A stretch of 38,126 bases of DNA, from positions 1 through 38,126 of the IMG/VR virus record IMGVR_UViG_3300045918_000228, one strand, 5' to 3'. This DNA comes from a virus. Both the position numbers and the translations under genes were made by a program. Position 1 is the stretch's first letter. Each line of letters starts with the position of its first letter. Under the pieces are notes generated by a model that was not told the DNA's origin, searched no databases, and saw nothing but the letters and a program-made list of their open reading frames with translations. Shown here piece by piece: positions 8,671 to 17,683 of the stretch.

Positions 8671-10250
8671 CTCCAGAACAAGTAATGGCGGCACTCGGCT
8701 CGGCTAATGGCGGCGGTGGCAAACCTGCCGATACGAAGGCGGCATTTTCAGGAAGCGCACCGCCCGGTATAACTGGCGTTGCAAATATAATGGGCAAACC
8801 TCAAGGAGTGCCAGGACAAACTACCGAGCTACCACCTCAGCAACCCGCCGTACAGCCCCCGGCAGAGGCGCGGCCTGAAATGTTGAAGCAGGGTGTGGGC
8901 GACGTGCGCCAAATCGAACAGCAGCGCCAAGGGCAGGCAGATCAGATGCAGCAGCAGGCGAAGGCAAGCGCCCCTCACATGCCTACCAAGGACGAAATGC
9001 GCTTGCCCCCGCAGCAGGCGCAGCTATTTTTCCCGTTGATGATGTTGTTGTCCGCTATCGGCGGAGCCAAGACCGCCACGCCCATGACCGCCGCACTCCA
9101 GAACATGAATGGAGTGCTGCAAGCTCAAGTGACCGGAAGCAAGGACATGGCAGAGCATCACGAAAAGCTCATGATGGAAAACTACAAGGCCGCGCTCGAA
9201 GCGCACAAGGAAATGCTCGCTGATATGAAGCCGAAGATCGCGGCGCTGGCGAACGGGTCGCCGGAAAGCCTCCAAGAAATGCGCTTCAACCTCATGGAAA
9301 AAGGCTACCGCGCTTCCGAGATCGACCAACTTATGAACGGCGATTCGTACAAGAATCTGATTACCCTGTACAAGGATGGGAGCAACGCGCAGACGGCTAA
9401 TGAGAAGATGCTGATGGCAAAAATTACCGCCGACGCGAACAGGGAATCAAGGGAGAAGATTGCTTCCAAAAGGGATGAAGCACTAAAACATTCAGCAGAA
9501 TTACGCGCCCAAGGAGTTCAGTTAAGTGATGCAGAAAGCGCGGCACTAGAAACAGCAGAAATATCCGGTAAGTTAGACCCGTACAAGGTTAATTCACGGA
9601 ACGTAAAAATGCTTGCCAAGCAATTTATGGATAATCCAGACATTGACATGAACAAACTATCCTATGATGTCGCTGTCAATAAGGCAAAGCTAGGTGCAGA
9701 AAAAGCAGCACTCACCAACATCGAGACGCGAACACAGAACACGGACATTATCCTGAACACTGTCACTGGGCTACAAAAAGAAGCCACAGGCCTTATTGGA
9801 AAATTAAACCATCATAGCGAATGGGTAAACCAGAAAGTCAATGATCTAATTTCCAAGTTCGGGAATGACAAGGAACTGCAAAGGTTGGCGGCAATCATGC
9901 AGGGTATTTCTCGTGAATACGGTCGCGCCATGATGGGGGCTACCTCGCAGGCTCAAATGCACGTTGAGCATAAAAAAAATGCTGAAGAGATTGCCAATAT
10001 GAATATGCCACTAAATAAGCTCATTGGTGCGTTTGAAGGTATAAACATTGATATTGAGTATCTTCAAAAGAATTCAAAAGAAGGCGAACAAAATATCAAA
10101 GACAAAATGGATTCTGGTTACGTCACCCCCGGCGGCGCGTCCGCCCCCGCTGGCGGTGACGGAAAAACTCCAGCGGTTGGCGCGATAGAGGATGGTCATA
10201 AGTTTAAAGGCGGCAATCCTGCCGACCCTGCAAACTGGGTTAAGCAATAA
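8667..10250 (+). CDS. Probable ejection (internal virion) protein
   Basis: 527 residues. The first 115 residues are rich in Gln, Pro and Gly; a short hydrophobic stretch follows at about 118-132 (LFFPLMMLLSAIGG); the rest is a long charged helical region likely to form coiled coils (for example NRESREKIASKRDEALKHSA). It overlaps both neighbours by 1-4 bases. Size, helical character and position after the nozzle gene fit the DNA-ejection proteins of podoviruses. No enzymatic domain is visible. Confidence 0.6.
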   Translation: MTPEQVMAALGSANGGGGKPADTKAAFSGSAPPGITGVANIMGKPQGVPGQTTELPPQQPAVQPPAEARPEMLKQGVGDVRQIEQQRQGQADQMQQQAKASAPHMPTKDEMRLPPQQAQLFFPLMMLLSAIGGAKTATPMTAALQNMNGVLQAQVTGSKDMAEHHEKLMMENYKAALEAHKEMLADMKPKIAALANGSPESLQEMRFNLMEKGYRASEIDQLMNGDSYKNLITLYKDGSNAQTANEKMLMAKITADANRESREKIASKRDEALKHSAELRAQGVQLSDAESAALETAEISGKLDPYKVNSRNVKMLAKQFMDNPDIDMNKLSYDVAVNKAKLGAEKAALTNIETRTQNTDIILNTVTGLQKEATGLIGKLNHHSEWVNQKVNDLISKFGNDKELQRLAAIMQGISREYGRAMMGATSQAQMHVEHKKNAEEIANMNMPLNKLIGAFEGINIDIEYLQKNSKEGEQNIKDKMDSGYVTPGGASAPAGGDGKTPAVGAIEDGHKFKGGNPADPANWVKQ

Positions 10251-11800
10251 TGTCCGGGCCATGGGAAAAGTACGCTGCTACACCCGCTGCAGATTCTGGC
10301 AAGCCATGGGAAAAGTATGCCGCTACAAAGCCGCCCGTAGAAATCCCGCCTGAAATGCAAACTCACATTGGCAAAGACGGGAAGATGGTATCCAACGAGC
10401 CCGGCCTTCAAAGCGGCGGGGTATTTGACGCGTGGAGCGATGCTTCTGACATTGCGGGTACGAACGTGGCGAACGCTGGCGGAAATACCACCCTTGCGAA
10501 TGCTGCCGGTGCGCTCACAAGCGGCGTGGGTGCGGTGATACCTTGGGTGGCTGGCGGTTTTACAAACAAGCTGGCAGGCGGAACAGTGAATAAGGTCACA
10601 GAATCTCTTGGCAAGGCACCTGAAATGGTAGAGAAGACGCTTAAAGGTACTGCAAACACGTTAGGACGTGTCAAGACGCTCGGTGGTGGAGGTTATGACA
10701 CCATCATGGGCAAGAATGCGGCAAAGGCCGCAGGAGAGGCAACGAAGGCCGCTGGTGAGTCTTCCAAAGCAGCGGAAGTTCTCAAGTCTGGCAATATTTC
10801 CGAACTCGAAGCGGGGAAGTTAGTAAAAGGCAAGGAAGCCGACAGACTTACGCATGAAGCCGAAATATCCGCTACCAATGCGCGGGTGGTAGGCGAGAAT
10901 CGCGCCAAAGTTCTTGGAAAGTTCAAAGTAAAGAGCGAAGAAATAGATTCTTCTTTGGTAAAACTAGAGAAGGACATGCACACCGAACGCGACAACTTTA
11001 AGTCGAAATGGGAACCTGAAGTAGCCGCAAAGGAAATATCAGGCGGAAAATTTCAGGATACCAAAGGATTTAAAAATATCATTTCATTGATTGATGACAA
11101 GATCAATAAATTAGACAGCAAATCCGCCAGAGACGCGCTGAAAGCATTAAAAACTCAAATAACGTCTACCGGAAACTTTGCAGGGCTTGATATTGAACGT
11201 CAGTTCATCGGTTCAAAAGTTTACCGTGACGCTCTCTCTCCAGGGTTGCAGGGTGAAGTAAAAGACGTATACCTAGCATTGAACAAAGAAATGGGTAATT
11301 ACTCCAAAGGCTACGGCGAAATGCTCAGTAAATGGGGTGAAGCAAAAGGGCAGCTAGAAATACTAGAAGGCGCAAAGTCGAAGTTTAAAAGCGCAGTAGA
11401 AACACAAACCACACGAACATCAAAAATACAGGGAGAAGCAGCAACCCTGAAAGAAAAAATTAGCGATGCCGGTAAAATACCTAAAGCCAAAGCGCATGAT
11501 TATCATATGGCAATCGAGGACATGAAAAACACGAATGACCATACTCAGATAGCAAGCAAGGCCAAAGGTATGGCTGATAAACTTCTCGATGACAAAGTAA
11601 TCAACGAAGCAAAGTATGCCGACATTAGGAGGCAAATCGAAGAGGCAAAGCAGTTATTTGACAAGCAAATATCTCTTGAAAAGGATGCTGAAAAAGCCAA
11701 AGAACTGGCGAAGAAATACAGGGGTACGATGTACAGAATTATCGGGTACGGTACGCCTATATTAGCTGAAGCTTACATGCTGACACCGAAAGGTAAATAA
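10250..11800 (+). CDS. Probable internal virion protein with GPWEKYA repeats
   Basis: 516 residues. It opens with two copies of a W-E-K-Y-A-A-T motif (SGPWEKYAATPAADSGKPWEKYAAT), here residues 2-26, a motif often seen at the start of phage internal virion proteins. Residues 85-115 are a small-residue hydrophobic stretch, possibly membrane-active. The remainder is a charged coiled coil, ending in a hydrophobic segment near 495-510. No transglycosylase motif is visible. It overlaps the previous stop and the next start by one base each, so it is tightly coupled to both. Confidence 0.6.
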   Translation: MSGPWEKYAATPAADSGKPWEKYAATKPPVEIPPEMQTHIGKDGKMVSNEPGLQSGGVFDAWSDASDIAGTNVANAGGNTTLANAAGALTSGVGAVIPWVAGGFTNKLAGGTVNKVTESLGKAPEMVEKTLKGTANTLGRVKTLGGGGYDTIMGKNAAKAAGEATKAAGESSKAAEVLKSGNISELEAGKLVKGKEADRLTHEAEISATNARVVGENRAKVLGKFKVKSEEIDSSLVKLEKDMHTERDNFKSKWEPEVAAKEISGGKFQDTKGFKNIISLIDDKINKLDSKSARDALKALKTQITSTGNFAGLDIERQFIGSKVYRDALSPGLQGEVKDVYLALNKEMGNYSKGYGEMLSKWGEAKGQLEILEGAKSKFKSAVETQTTRTSKIQGEAATLKEKISDAGKIPKAKAHDYHMAIEDMKNTNDHTQIASKAKGMADKLLDDKVINEAKYADIRRQIEEAKQLFDKQISLEKDAEKAKELAKKYRGTMYRIIGYGTPILAEAYMLTPKGK

Positions 11801-12012
11801 TGGCCGCTCCCAAGAAACCCGCGAAGAAGCCCGATGAATCGCCTCTCGACCAACTGGAAAACTGGCTTGTCGATGAAATGGACAAGCTAAAAACTAGCCT
11901 AGATGCAACACTTACTGATAAGATGAAAATTGCTGACCGAATTATCAAGGTGGCAATGATTAAATTGAAAATAACCGACGATAATGAGTCAAGCGGTTTT
12001 GATGACGATTAA
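11800..12012 (+). CDS. Small charged protein of unknown function
   Basis: 70 residues. A Lys/Pro-rich start (AAPKKPAKKPDE) is followed by an amphipathic helix and an acidic tail ending in DDD. The start overlaps the previous stop (TAATG). Possibly a small internal or tail accessory protein; no family recognised. Confidence 0.6.
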   Translation: MAAPKKPAKKPDESPLDQLENWLVDEMDKLKTSLDATLTDKMKIADRIIKVAMIKLKITDDNESSGFDDD

Positions 12013-12031
12013 CTAACGAAGGGCTGACGAA

Positions 12032-12259
12032 ATGAATGAAGACATGGCATTCCTGCTGAAATTTCTGAACAACGGTATGCGCGTTTTGAGTACCCGCCTA
12101 CTGTTGGTCGTAACACTGTTCATGGCGTTCGGACTGTTCGTGTGGTGCATGATTCAGCCTGACTACTGGCGCATCGGCGCGGCAACAATATTCACGCTTT
12201 TGGTATTTCTTCCCATTTTGGGAATTGACAAGAAGGAGAAGCAAAATGTTCAAACCTAA
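12032..12259 (+). CDS. Small two-helix membrane protein
   Basis: 75 residues. Two hydrophobic segments, about 21-40 (LLLVVTLFMAFGLFVW) and 50-66 (AATIFTLLVFLPILG), are separated by a short polar loop, with a charged C-terminus. Size and topology would suit a class II holin, but it is far from the endolysin gene (17234), so the role is open. The next gene starts inside its last codons. Confidence 0.65.
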   Translation: MNEDMAFLLKFLNNGMRVLSTRLLLVVTLFMAFGLFVWCMIQPDYWRIGAATIFTLLVFLPILGIDKKEKQNVQT

Positions 12260-12437
12260 ACAAGTTAGCTCACCCCCAGCAGAATACGCAACCAAGTTCA
12301 GGCAGAATCAGCCTGACCGTGGCGTTGCTGGAAGCCGGGGCGCTGACGTGCCTCCGCCGGTTGTGACGCGCCACATCATCGGCGCGACCGGCAAGCCTGA
12401 AGCATCAATTCTTCCTGGATTCGGGGTGAAAAAATGA
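12246..12437 (+). CDS. Small basic protein of unknown function
   Basis: 63 residues starting at ATG 12246, chosen because GGAG lies 7 bases upstream; it overlaps the end of the membrane protein gene. Pro-, Gly- and Arg-rich, lacking long hydrophobic segments, so possibly unstructured until bound. The C-terminal end overlaps the next gene by 4 bases. Probably a minor virion protein, on context only. Confidence 0.55.
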   Translation: MFKPKQVSSPPAEYATKFRQNQPDRGVAGSRGADVPPPVVTRHIIGATGKPEASILPGFGVKK

Positions 12438-12736
12438 GATACCTATTTATTTTACTGGCATTCTGTGCAACCGTATCTTTTGGTTCGGTGGGTAGCATTC
12501 CAATCTCCGGTAACTCGGTAACACCGATGACCCAAGGCTATTATTGCCTACCTGCTACCCCTACAGTGCCCGTGGCTCCGTTTATTGCTCCTACGCTAGT
12601 GCAACCTACATCAAACCCTACCACAACGCTTGAAATGACAGATGGCACGTATTATTACGTGATTACCTTCACGACCGGAACCGGGATGATAACTTCCCTA
12701 CCTTCCTGCCCGGTAAGGTACTCCACTCTACAGTAA
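12434..12736 (+). CDS. Small exported protein with Sec signal peptide
   Basis: 100 residues. The N-terminus MRYLFILLAFCATVSFGS looks like a Sec signal peptide, with cleavage expected near residue 17-18. The mature part is Pro/Thr-rich with two Cys (near residues 38 and 92) that could form a disulphide. It is the first of four consecutive genes that begin with export-type leaders (12434, 12746, 12843, 14773), which is unusual in a tail-fibre region. Function unknown. Confidence 0.6.
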   Translation: MRYLFILLAFCATVSFGSVGSIPISGNSVTPMTQGYYCLPATPTVPVAPFIAPTLVQPTSNPTTTLEMTDGTYYYVITFTTGTGMITSLPSCPVRYSTLQ

Positions 12737-12745
12737 GGTGACGAC

Positions 12746-12832
12746 ATGACCATTAAGCGAATTGTTCAGTATTTGGTTTTTGTAACGCTCTTCTTGTCAT
12801 CCTGTCCAGTTCGCTATACTACAAAACAATAA
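12746..12832 (+). CDS. Very short lipoprotein-like peptide
   Basis: 28 residues: MTIKRIVQYLVFVTLFLSSC followed by PVRYTTKQ. The hydrophobic stretch ending LFLSSC fits a lipobox with the Cys at residue 20, leaving a mature lipopeptide of about 9 residues. The start follows the previous gene by 9 bases, and the gene ends 10 bases before the next start, with AAGGAGAG between. It resembles entericidin-like or Rz1-like small lipoproteins in length only. Confidence 0.5.
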   Translation: MTIKRIVQYLVFVTLFLSSCPVRYTTKQ

Positions 12833-12842
12833 GGAGAGTAAT

Positions 12843-14771
12843 ATGAAACACTTAATTCCAGTAGGGCTTGCATTAATCGCTATCACTGCATTAGCTGAAA
12901 CTCTGGTTGCACCAGTCATCATTAACGGCACATTCATACCAGCCATGTCCGGCACTGGCTCAATAACAAGCGTAAGCTGCACCGGTACAAACGGAGTTAG
13001 TTGTTCATCTAACGGATCGACCACGACCCCAGTTTTAACGGTAGGGTACACAGGTCAGGCCGTATCAGCTATACCGGAAACAATAACCGCCGGTGCGGTT
13101 ACATTTCCATTGTCCTCAATCAATCCTATTGATAATGTGTTCACCGTATCGCTTACAGGTAATGTAACTTGGGCGGTATCGAATTGCCCGGTAACCGGAA
13201 CAGTTGGATCGTGGATTGTAATTTACACTGGAACTGGCGCAGCGGCTGTTGTTACCGATCCTGTAGCTGTTACTTATCCCGGTGCTTCACAGCCGACTAT
13301 CAGCACGTCAAACGGTGTTCCGACATACATCCAGTACACGACGATAAACAACTGCACATCTATAGCTGGCTTCGGGATGAACGCTCAGACGAATGCCCTT
13401 ACCGCAACAACAGCGACGAACCAGAGTGGTGGTACAGTGAATGCTATTTCTGCGGTTATCTCCGGTCCAGTTACACAGACATCTACCGGAATAGTGAAGA
13501 ATACAGTTACCAGCTCAGATAATACTACATCTTCAACGGCGCAAATTGTTGTTTCCGCAAGCGGAGGCGCGACCAATATGCCCCAATTGACTTTAGGCGC
13601 ACAAGCGCAAGCCAGAACGACGACACGTTACGGAATACCTATGGGTGGGTATGGGGAGGTATTACTTGGTGGAACATCACCTCTTGGATTAATGATTGGA
13701 ACTGGTATCAATACTGTACCTATAATTTTTGGAACAAGCGACAGTGTATCTCAAATAATATCGTCAAGCGGTGTTCAGGTAACAGGCACAATGAGTGTTG
13801 CTGGCGCATCCGGTGTGCAGGTAACAACTGGATCAGTTACCGTCGGAGGTTCTGGAACTGGCGCAGTAGGTACTCTCGGACTGTCCGGTAAAATGGTTGT
13901 AGATGTGGACAACGGCAATCCTTACGTGGTTGAATCAGCACTGCGTAGGTCGGAAAACACGACCGCCACTCTCGGTGCTGCTGCGTACTGCGGCAGACAA
14001 CGCGGTACTCTCGCATCGCCGGTAGTAGTGCAGAACGGGGACACACTTTGCACGGACTACGCCTACGGGTTTGACAGTGTGGACTATGCTTATGCAACGG
14101 CAATTACAAGCACGGTGAACGGAACGATATCCAACAACGTGATGCCGGGTAAAATATCGTTCCAGACTGCGAACGCTGCTGGCGCACTGACTGAGGCGTT
14201 TAACATTGATGCGGCACAGCGGATTAATGCGGCTAGCGGGGTATCAGTTAATGTAGGCGGAACATCTACCGGATACACGGATATTCTGGTTAATCCAGCA
14301 GCTAAATCAAGCGGTAATTTAATTGATTTACAGATAAATGGAACAAGTAAATTCAAAGTTAATAACGTCGGAGATATTTTTGCTAGCACCCTTTATGTAA
14401 CTGGTAGTAATCTGAGCACTACTGGTGACGGAATACAAACAAAGTTCTACAATTCAGCAGCATCTGGCCGCGCTGTAAACACCGGAACTACTAACATTGC
14501 AATACCTGCAAAACTCAGTACCAGTTATTTATCAGGAATATCAGCCACTGGTGTGACTATAACATTAGCTGCACCCTCTCAGGATGGCGAAATACGGCGT
14601 ATTGTGTTCGCTAATGCGTCAACAGGAATTTCGTGGGCATTCATTGCACCTGCAACAGCACAGATAGGATTACCGACTACTGTTACTGCTGGGCAAGCAA
14701 TTGCAATTGTATACAACTCGCAATTAAGCACACCTGCTAATTCAGCAGCAACCACATGGTATCAATACTAA
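12843..14771 (+). CDS. Tail-fibre-like protein with N-terminal signal-peptide-like leader
   Basis: 642 residues, ribosome binding site AAGGAGAG. Residues 1-19 (MKHLIPVGLALIAITALAE) look like a Sec signal peptide. The rest is Thr-, Ser-, Gly- and Ala-rich with many short beta-type repeats (for example VTGTMSVAGASGVQVTTGSV around 320-340), as in fibrous phage proteins. The C-terminal 100 residues form a distinct domain (RIVFANASTGISWAFIAP). It lies directly before the tailspike, so a fibre role is probable. A signal peptide on a fibre is odd; the N-terminus may instead be a membrane-like trimerisation segment. Confidence 0.6.
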   Translation: MKHLIPVGLALIAITALAETLVAPVIINGTFIPAMSGTGSITSVSCTGTNGVSCSSNGSTTTPVLTVGYTGQAVSAIPETITAGAVTFPLSSINPIDNVFTVSLTGNVTWAVSNCPVTGTVGSWIVIYTGTGAAAVVTDPVAVTYPGASQPTISTSNGVPTYIQYTTINNCTSIAGFGMNAQTNALTATTATNQSGGTVNAISAVISGPVTQTSTGIVKNTVTSSDNTTSSTAQIVVSASGGATNMPQLTLGAQAQARTTTRYGIPMGGYGEVLLGGTSPLGLMIGTGINTVPIIFGTSDSVSQIISSSGVQVTGTMSVAGASGVQVTTGSVTVGGSGTGAVGTLGLSGKMVVDVDNGNPYVVESALRRSENTTATLGAAAYCGRQRGTLASPVVVQNGDTLCTDYAYGFDSVDYAYATAITSTVNGTISNNVMPGKISFQTANAAGALTEAFNIDAAQRINAASGVSVNVGGTSTGYTDILVNPAAKSSGNLIDLQINGTSKFKVNNVGDIFASTLYVTGSNLSTTGDGIQTKFYNSAASGRAVNTGTTNIAIPAKLSTSYLSGISATGVTITLAAPSQDGEIRRIVFANASTGISWAFIAPATAQIGLPTTVTAGQAIAIVYNSQLSTPANSAATTWYQY

Positions 14772-14772
14772 G

Positions 14773-14868
14773 ATGCGCTACGCATACCTGTTACTGCTTG
14801 TTTGGTTAGCTCCATCATTCGCTGACAATATGGCAATGGGTGCAGTCTGTTATTCGGGCAATTGTTAA
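14773..14868 (+). CDS. Very short exported peptide
   Basis: 31 residues: MRYAYLLLLVWLAPSFADNM followed by a short Cys-containing tail. The first 17 residues look like a cleavable Sec signal peptide (SFA-D), leaving about 14 residues with two Cys. The start lies one base after the fibre stop, so translation is coupled, and AAAAGGA for the next gene follows its stop. Function unknown. Confidence 0.5.
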   Translation: MRYAYLLLLVWLAPSFADNMAMGAVCYSGNC

Positions 14869-14880
14869 AAAGGAACTGAT

Positions 14881-16464
14881 ATGACCATACCGCACATATT
14901 CGCAACACAACCAGCAGGGAATGTTCTCGCTTCTTATCTCGATGATAATTTTACGGCGGTAGAAGAACGTAGTGTATTTAATTTCATGACTGCGGCACAA
15001 ATTGCGGATATTCAGGCATATTCGTACACTCCAGCATTAGACCCAACGGCGGCGTTAAACACAGCCTTTGCTGCCGGTGTAGGTTACTGTCCTACCGGCG
15101 GATATAGATTGTCCGCTACCCTGGTTCGGCCTGTTGGCTTGAGAGTGTATGGTGATTCACTCACTAAAACCATATTCAAATTCTATGGAACGACCAACAC
15201 TGATTTTTTTGATTCGACTGCTGATGCTGATTATGGCGGGGTAGCGGATATATATTTCAACGGCAACAGTTTGGCACGGGATGGTTTAAGAATTCGCAGG
15301 TCTTGGGCATCTACAGCGCAGAGATGCAAAGTAACAGGATGCATCAGAGATGGCGTTACCATTCTTGGCGACAACGTAGTAACCACACGTGGAGCGTATT
15401 ACACAGGATTGCAGGATGTGTGGAGCAGCGGAAACAACAGATACGGCATTACCCTTGACACCGAATCTTCGGGTGGCGATAGATGTAACGCAAATACGCT
15501 GATTAACTGCACGGCTCAGGGGAATCTGGGTGGCGGGTTCTATTTTGGCAGGGCAGGATTCAATACCGTAATCGGAGGTAGTGCAGAGGTTAACGGACAG
15601 GTGTTTACATCTGCTACTAGTATTACTGTTGGCACTGGAGCACTTACTCCGACTATAACTACAGGGCAAATAATTGAAATTGGGAATGTAGTCAGACTGA
15701 GTAGAACATCCGATCTGACGAATACATGGATGTTCGGAACCGTTACCGGATATACATCAGGAACAGGGGCTCTGGCAGTAACAATAACAAATGTTGGTAC
15801 AGGTACGGGTACGTTTACGGACTGGACAATAACTGTAGGTGCTGGGATTATTTTCACTTCCGGTGCGCTGTCTAATTCGGTATACGGTATCGACTCCGAA
15901 CAGAATGGGAATCCCATTCCGATGAATCTCGTTTTCAACGGAACCACATCAGGGTGCAATAAAGTGCTCAGCGGTTCGGTTGGTGATAGCACAAGCACGG
16001 TGTACGGAGGGACACCGGATTACACTAATTTTTGTTGGGCGTATAGTGGCACAGCGGCAGGTAGGGTTGACGGTAATATGTCGTTCGGGCAAGCTCCATC
16101 AACGCCAATATTAAACGGTATTGGGTCTCCAGCGCGCAACGTGGTGGGGAGCGATGGCGGTGCGACTACCTACGCAAATTCTTGGGCGGCGTATACAGCA
16201 GGGGGGTTTACGGGGGCTACCTACTGGAAAGATGCAGCGGGATATGTGCATATAGAGGGTGCTGTAAAAAGTGGCGCTTCGGCAACAATAGCTTGGACTA
16301 TGCCAGCAGGGTATTTACCTACAACGGCAAAACAATTTGCGGTGTCAGCGGGTGCAGCCGGCATCACGCCGTCGAATGTTTTTATAGGTACTTCCGGGTC
16401 TGTTGTTGTTACGAGTGCAGATAACTCATTTGTCGCGCTTAACTTTATGTACAGAACGGACTAG
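14881..16464 (+). CDS. Tailspike with pectate-lyase-like beta-helix
   Basis: 527 residues. The N-terminus (IPHIFATQPAGNVLASYLDD) is of the type that attaches phage tailspikes to the tail. Residues about 50-300 show the beta-helix pattern of pectate-lyase-like proteins (VADIYFNGNSLARDGLRIRR; NANTLINCTAQGNLGGGFYF). The last 100 residues, starting near YTAGGFTGATYWKDAAGYVH, form a separate domain like those used for trimerisation or receptor binding. It probably binds and may cut a surface polysaccharide; catalytic residues cannot be placed by eye. Confidence 0.75.
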   Translation: MTIPHIFATQPAGNVLASYLDDNFTAVEERSVFNFMTAAQIADIQAYSYTPALDPTAALNTAFAAGVGYCPTGGYRLSATLVRPVGLRVYGDSLTKTIFKFYGTTNTDFFDSTADADYGGVADIYFNGNSLARDGLRIRRSWASTAQRCKVTGCIRDGVTILGDNVVTTRGAYYTGLQDVWSSGNNRYGITLDTESSGGDRCNANTLINCTAQGNLGGGFYFGRAGFNTVIGGSAEVNGQVFTSATSITVGTGALTPTITTGQIIEIGNVVRLSRTSDLTNTWMFGTVTGYTSGTGALAVTITNVGTGTGTFTDWTITVGAGIIFTSGALSNSVYGIDSEQNGNPIPMNLVFNGTTSGCNKVLSGSVGDSTSTVYGGTPDYTNFCWAYSGTAAGRVDGNMSFGQAPSTPILNGIGSPARNVVGSDGGATTYANSWAAYTAGGFTGATYWKDAAGYVHIEGAVKSGASATIAWTMPAGYLPTTAKQFAVSAGAAGITPSNVFIGTSGSVVVTSADNSFVALNFMYRTD

Positions 16465-16466
16465 TC

Positions 16467-16760
16467 ATGACAAACTATCTGATCATCGCAATCATCCTTC
16501 TGCAACTCGGAGACTTTTGGACTACGAAAGTTGCACTCTCACGAAACTGCCATGAGAGCAATCCGGTGGTGCTTTTCTGTATGAGTAAGTTAGGAACCCT
16601 GCCGGGATTGTTCATTGCAAAAGTTTGGGCAGCCGTGGTTCTCGTTACGGCTGCCTACTATCACACATTTGATGCGACCTATGGCTTGGTTATATTGTCA
16701 GTAGTTACCATGTTTTACTTGTGGGTGGTGGTGCATAATTTTCTTTTACTGAGGGGTTAA
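16467..16760 (+). CDS. Multi-pass small membrane protein
   Basis: 97 residues with three hydrophobic segments at about 4-18, 45-67 and 70-92. Polar residues NCHESNP lie between the first two. It starts two bases after the tailspike stop and opens the lysis region. It could be a holin or antiholin, but two other holin candidates lie downstream (17146 and 17946), so this is left open. Confidence 0.6.
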   Translation: MTNYLIIAIILLQLGDFWTTKVALSRNCHESNPVVLFCMSKLGTLPGLFIAKVWAAVVLVTAAYYHTFDATYGLVILSVVTMFYLWVVVHNFLLLRG

Positions 16761-16762
16761 CG

Positions 16763-17149
16763 ATGGGTGCTTTGGAATGGATTACGGCGGCTGGCTTGAT
16801 GTTCACCATCGCAGGTGGCCTTCTCGGTATCTTGAACCATTTCCTATCGGCCAGAGATGCGGCACAGCAGCGAGAGATCGAAGATTTACGAAAAGCACTC
16901 ACGGAAGAAACGTCGGAACGAAGGTCGATCAACGCGATGTTGTTCCAAAAACATGACGAGGACGCAAACCACCTGCGTGACCTGAAAGAAAAGATCGCCG
17001 GTAACCACTACGAAAAACCAGAGCTTGATCGGAAGTTCGACAAGATCGAAAAAGCGATAACTGATGGATTCCTGATGCTCAACTCGAAATTCGATATGCT
17101 CGGGTGCGGTAAGTCGAAACAATCTTGTGCGACGGGGGATAAACAATGA
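16763..17149 (+). CDS. Membrane-anchored coiled-coil protein, possible spanin component
   Basis: 128 residues. One N-terminal membrane segment (about 6-27, ITAAGLMFTIAGGLLGILNH) is followed by a long charged helix (ARDAAQQREIEDLRKALTEE onward). This architecture fits an inner-membrane spanin or similar lysis accessory. It starts two bases after the previous stop and overlaps the next start (ATGA). No family is recognised with certainty. Confidence 0.55.
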   Translation: MGALEWITAAGLMFTIAGGLLGILNHFLSARDAAQQREIEDLRKALTEETSERRSINAMLFQKHDEDANHLRDLKEKIAGNHYEKPELDRKFDKIEKAITDGFLMLNSKFDMLGCGKSKQSCATGDKQ

Positions 17150-17232
17150 GTGCGGAATTATTGTTAGCGTTACTCGCCGGGGCTGTGTGCGGGTTGGCTA
17201 TTGTGTATGTGGTCACCCACCCGAATAAATAA
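17146..17232 (+). CDS. Very short single-span membrane peptide, holin-like
   Basis: 28 residues: MSAELLLALLAGAVCGLAIV followed by YVVTHPNK. It is one membrane helix with a short basic tail. It overlaps the previous gene by 4 bases (ATGA) and ends one base before the endolysin start. Position directly before the endolysin suggests a holin or export helper role, which is inference. Confidence 0.6.
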   Translation: MSAELLLALLAGAVCGLAIVYVVTHPNK

Positions 17233-17233
17233 C

Positions 17234-17683
17234 ATGACCCCATCTGATAACTGTATTGCGCTGGTAAAGCGTTTCGAGGGGTTCCGGTCACAGCCGTACT
17301 TTTGCCCTGCTGGTAAGGCTACTGTTGGATATGGGTTCACCCACTACGCAGATGGTACACCTGTAAAAATAACAGATGCGCCAATAACCCAGCAGAAGGC
17401 AGATGAGATGCTGGTTGAGATGCTGGCTGATTATGGCAGACAGGTAGCCGCGCTGCTCACCGTACCAGTGATCCAAAATCAATTTGATGCACTTGTAGAC
17501 TTTGCCTACAACCTAGGTGTGGGCAACCTGAAAACATCAACCCTGCTCAAGATGGTGAATTTCGGGCAGTTCGATGTGGCAGCGGAAGAATTCGGAAAGT
17601 GGGTACATGTTGGTTCCAAGACGTTACCCGGCCTAATCACCCGCCGGGATGCTGAACGTAGACTATTTACAACGGAGGCTTGA
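17234..17683 (+). CDS. Endolysin (T4-type lysozyme, muramidase)
   Basis: 149 residues, glycoside hydrolase 24 type. Visible catalytic pattern: Glu15 in KRFEGFRSQPY, Cys24 in the position usually held by Asp, and Thr30 in GKATVGYG, with the family spacing of 9 and 6. The Cys variant occurs in several phage lysozymes. ATG 17234 is chosen because it lies one base after the preceding small gene; an upstream in-frame ATG would overlap that gene. There is no signal peptide, so a holin is needed for release. It cuts the peptidoglycan glycan strand. The last 4 bases overlap the next gene. Confidence 0.9.
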   Translation: MTPSDNCIALVKRFEGFRSQPYFCPAGKATVGYGFTHYADGTPVKITDAPITQQKADEMLVEMLADYGRQVAALLTVPVIQNQFDALVDFAYNLGVGNLKTSTLLKMVNFGQFDVAAEEFGKWVHVGSKTLPGLITRRDAERRLFTTEA

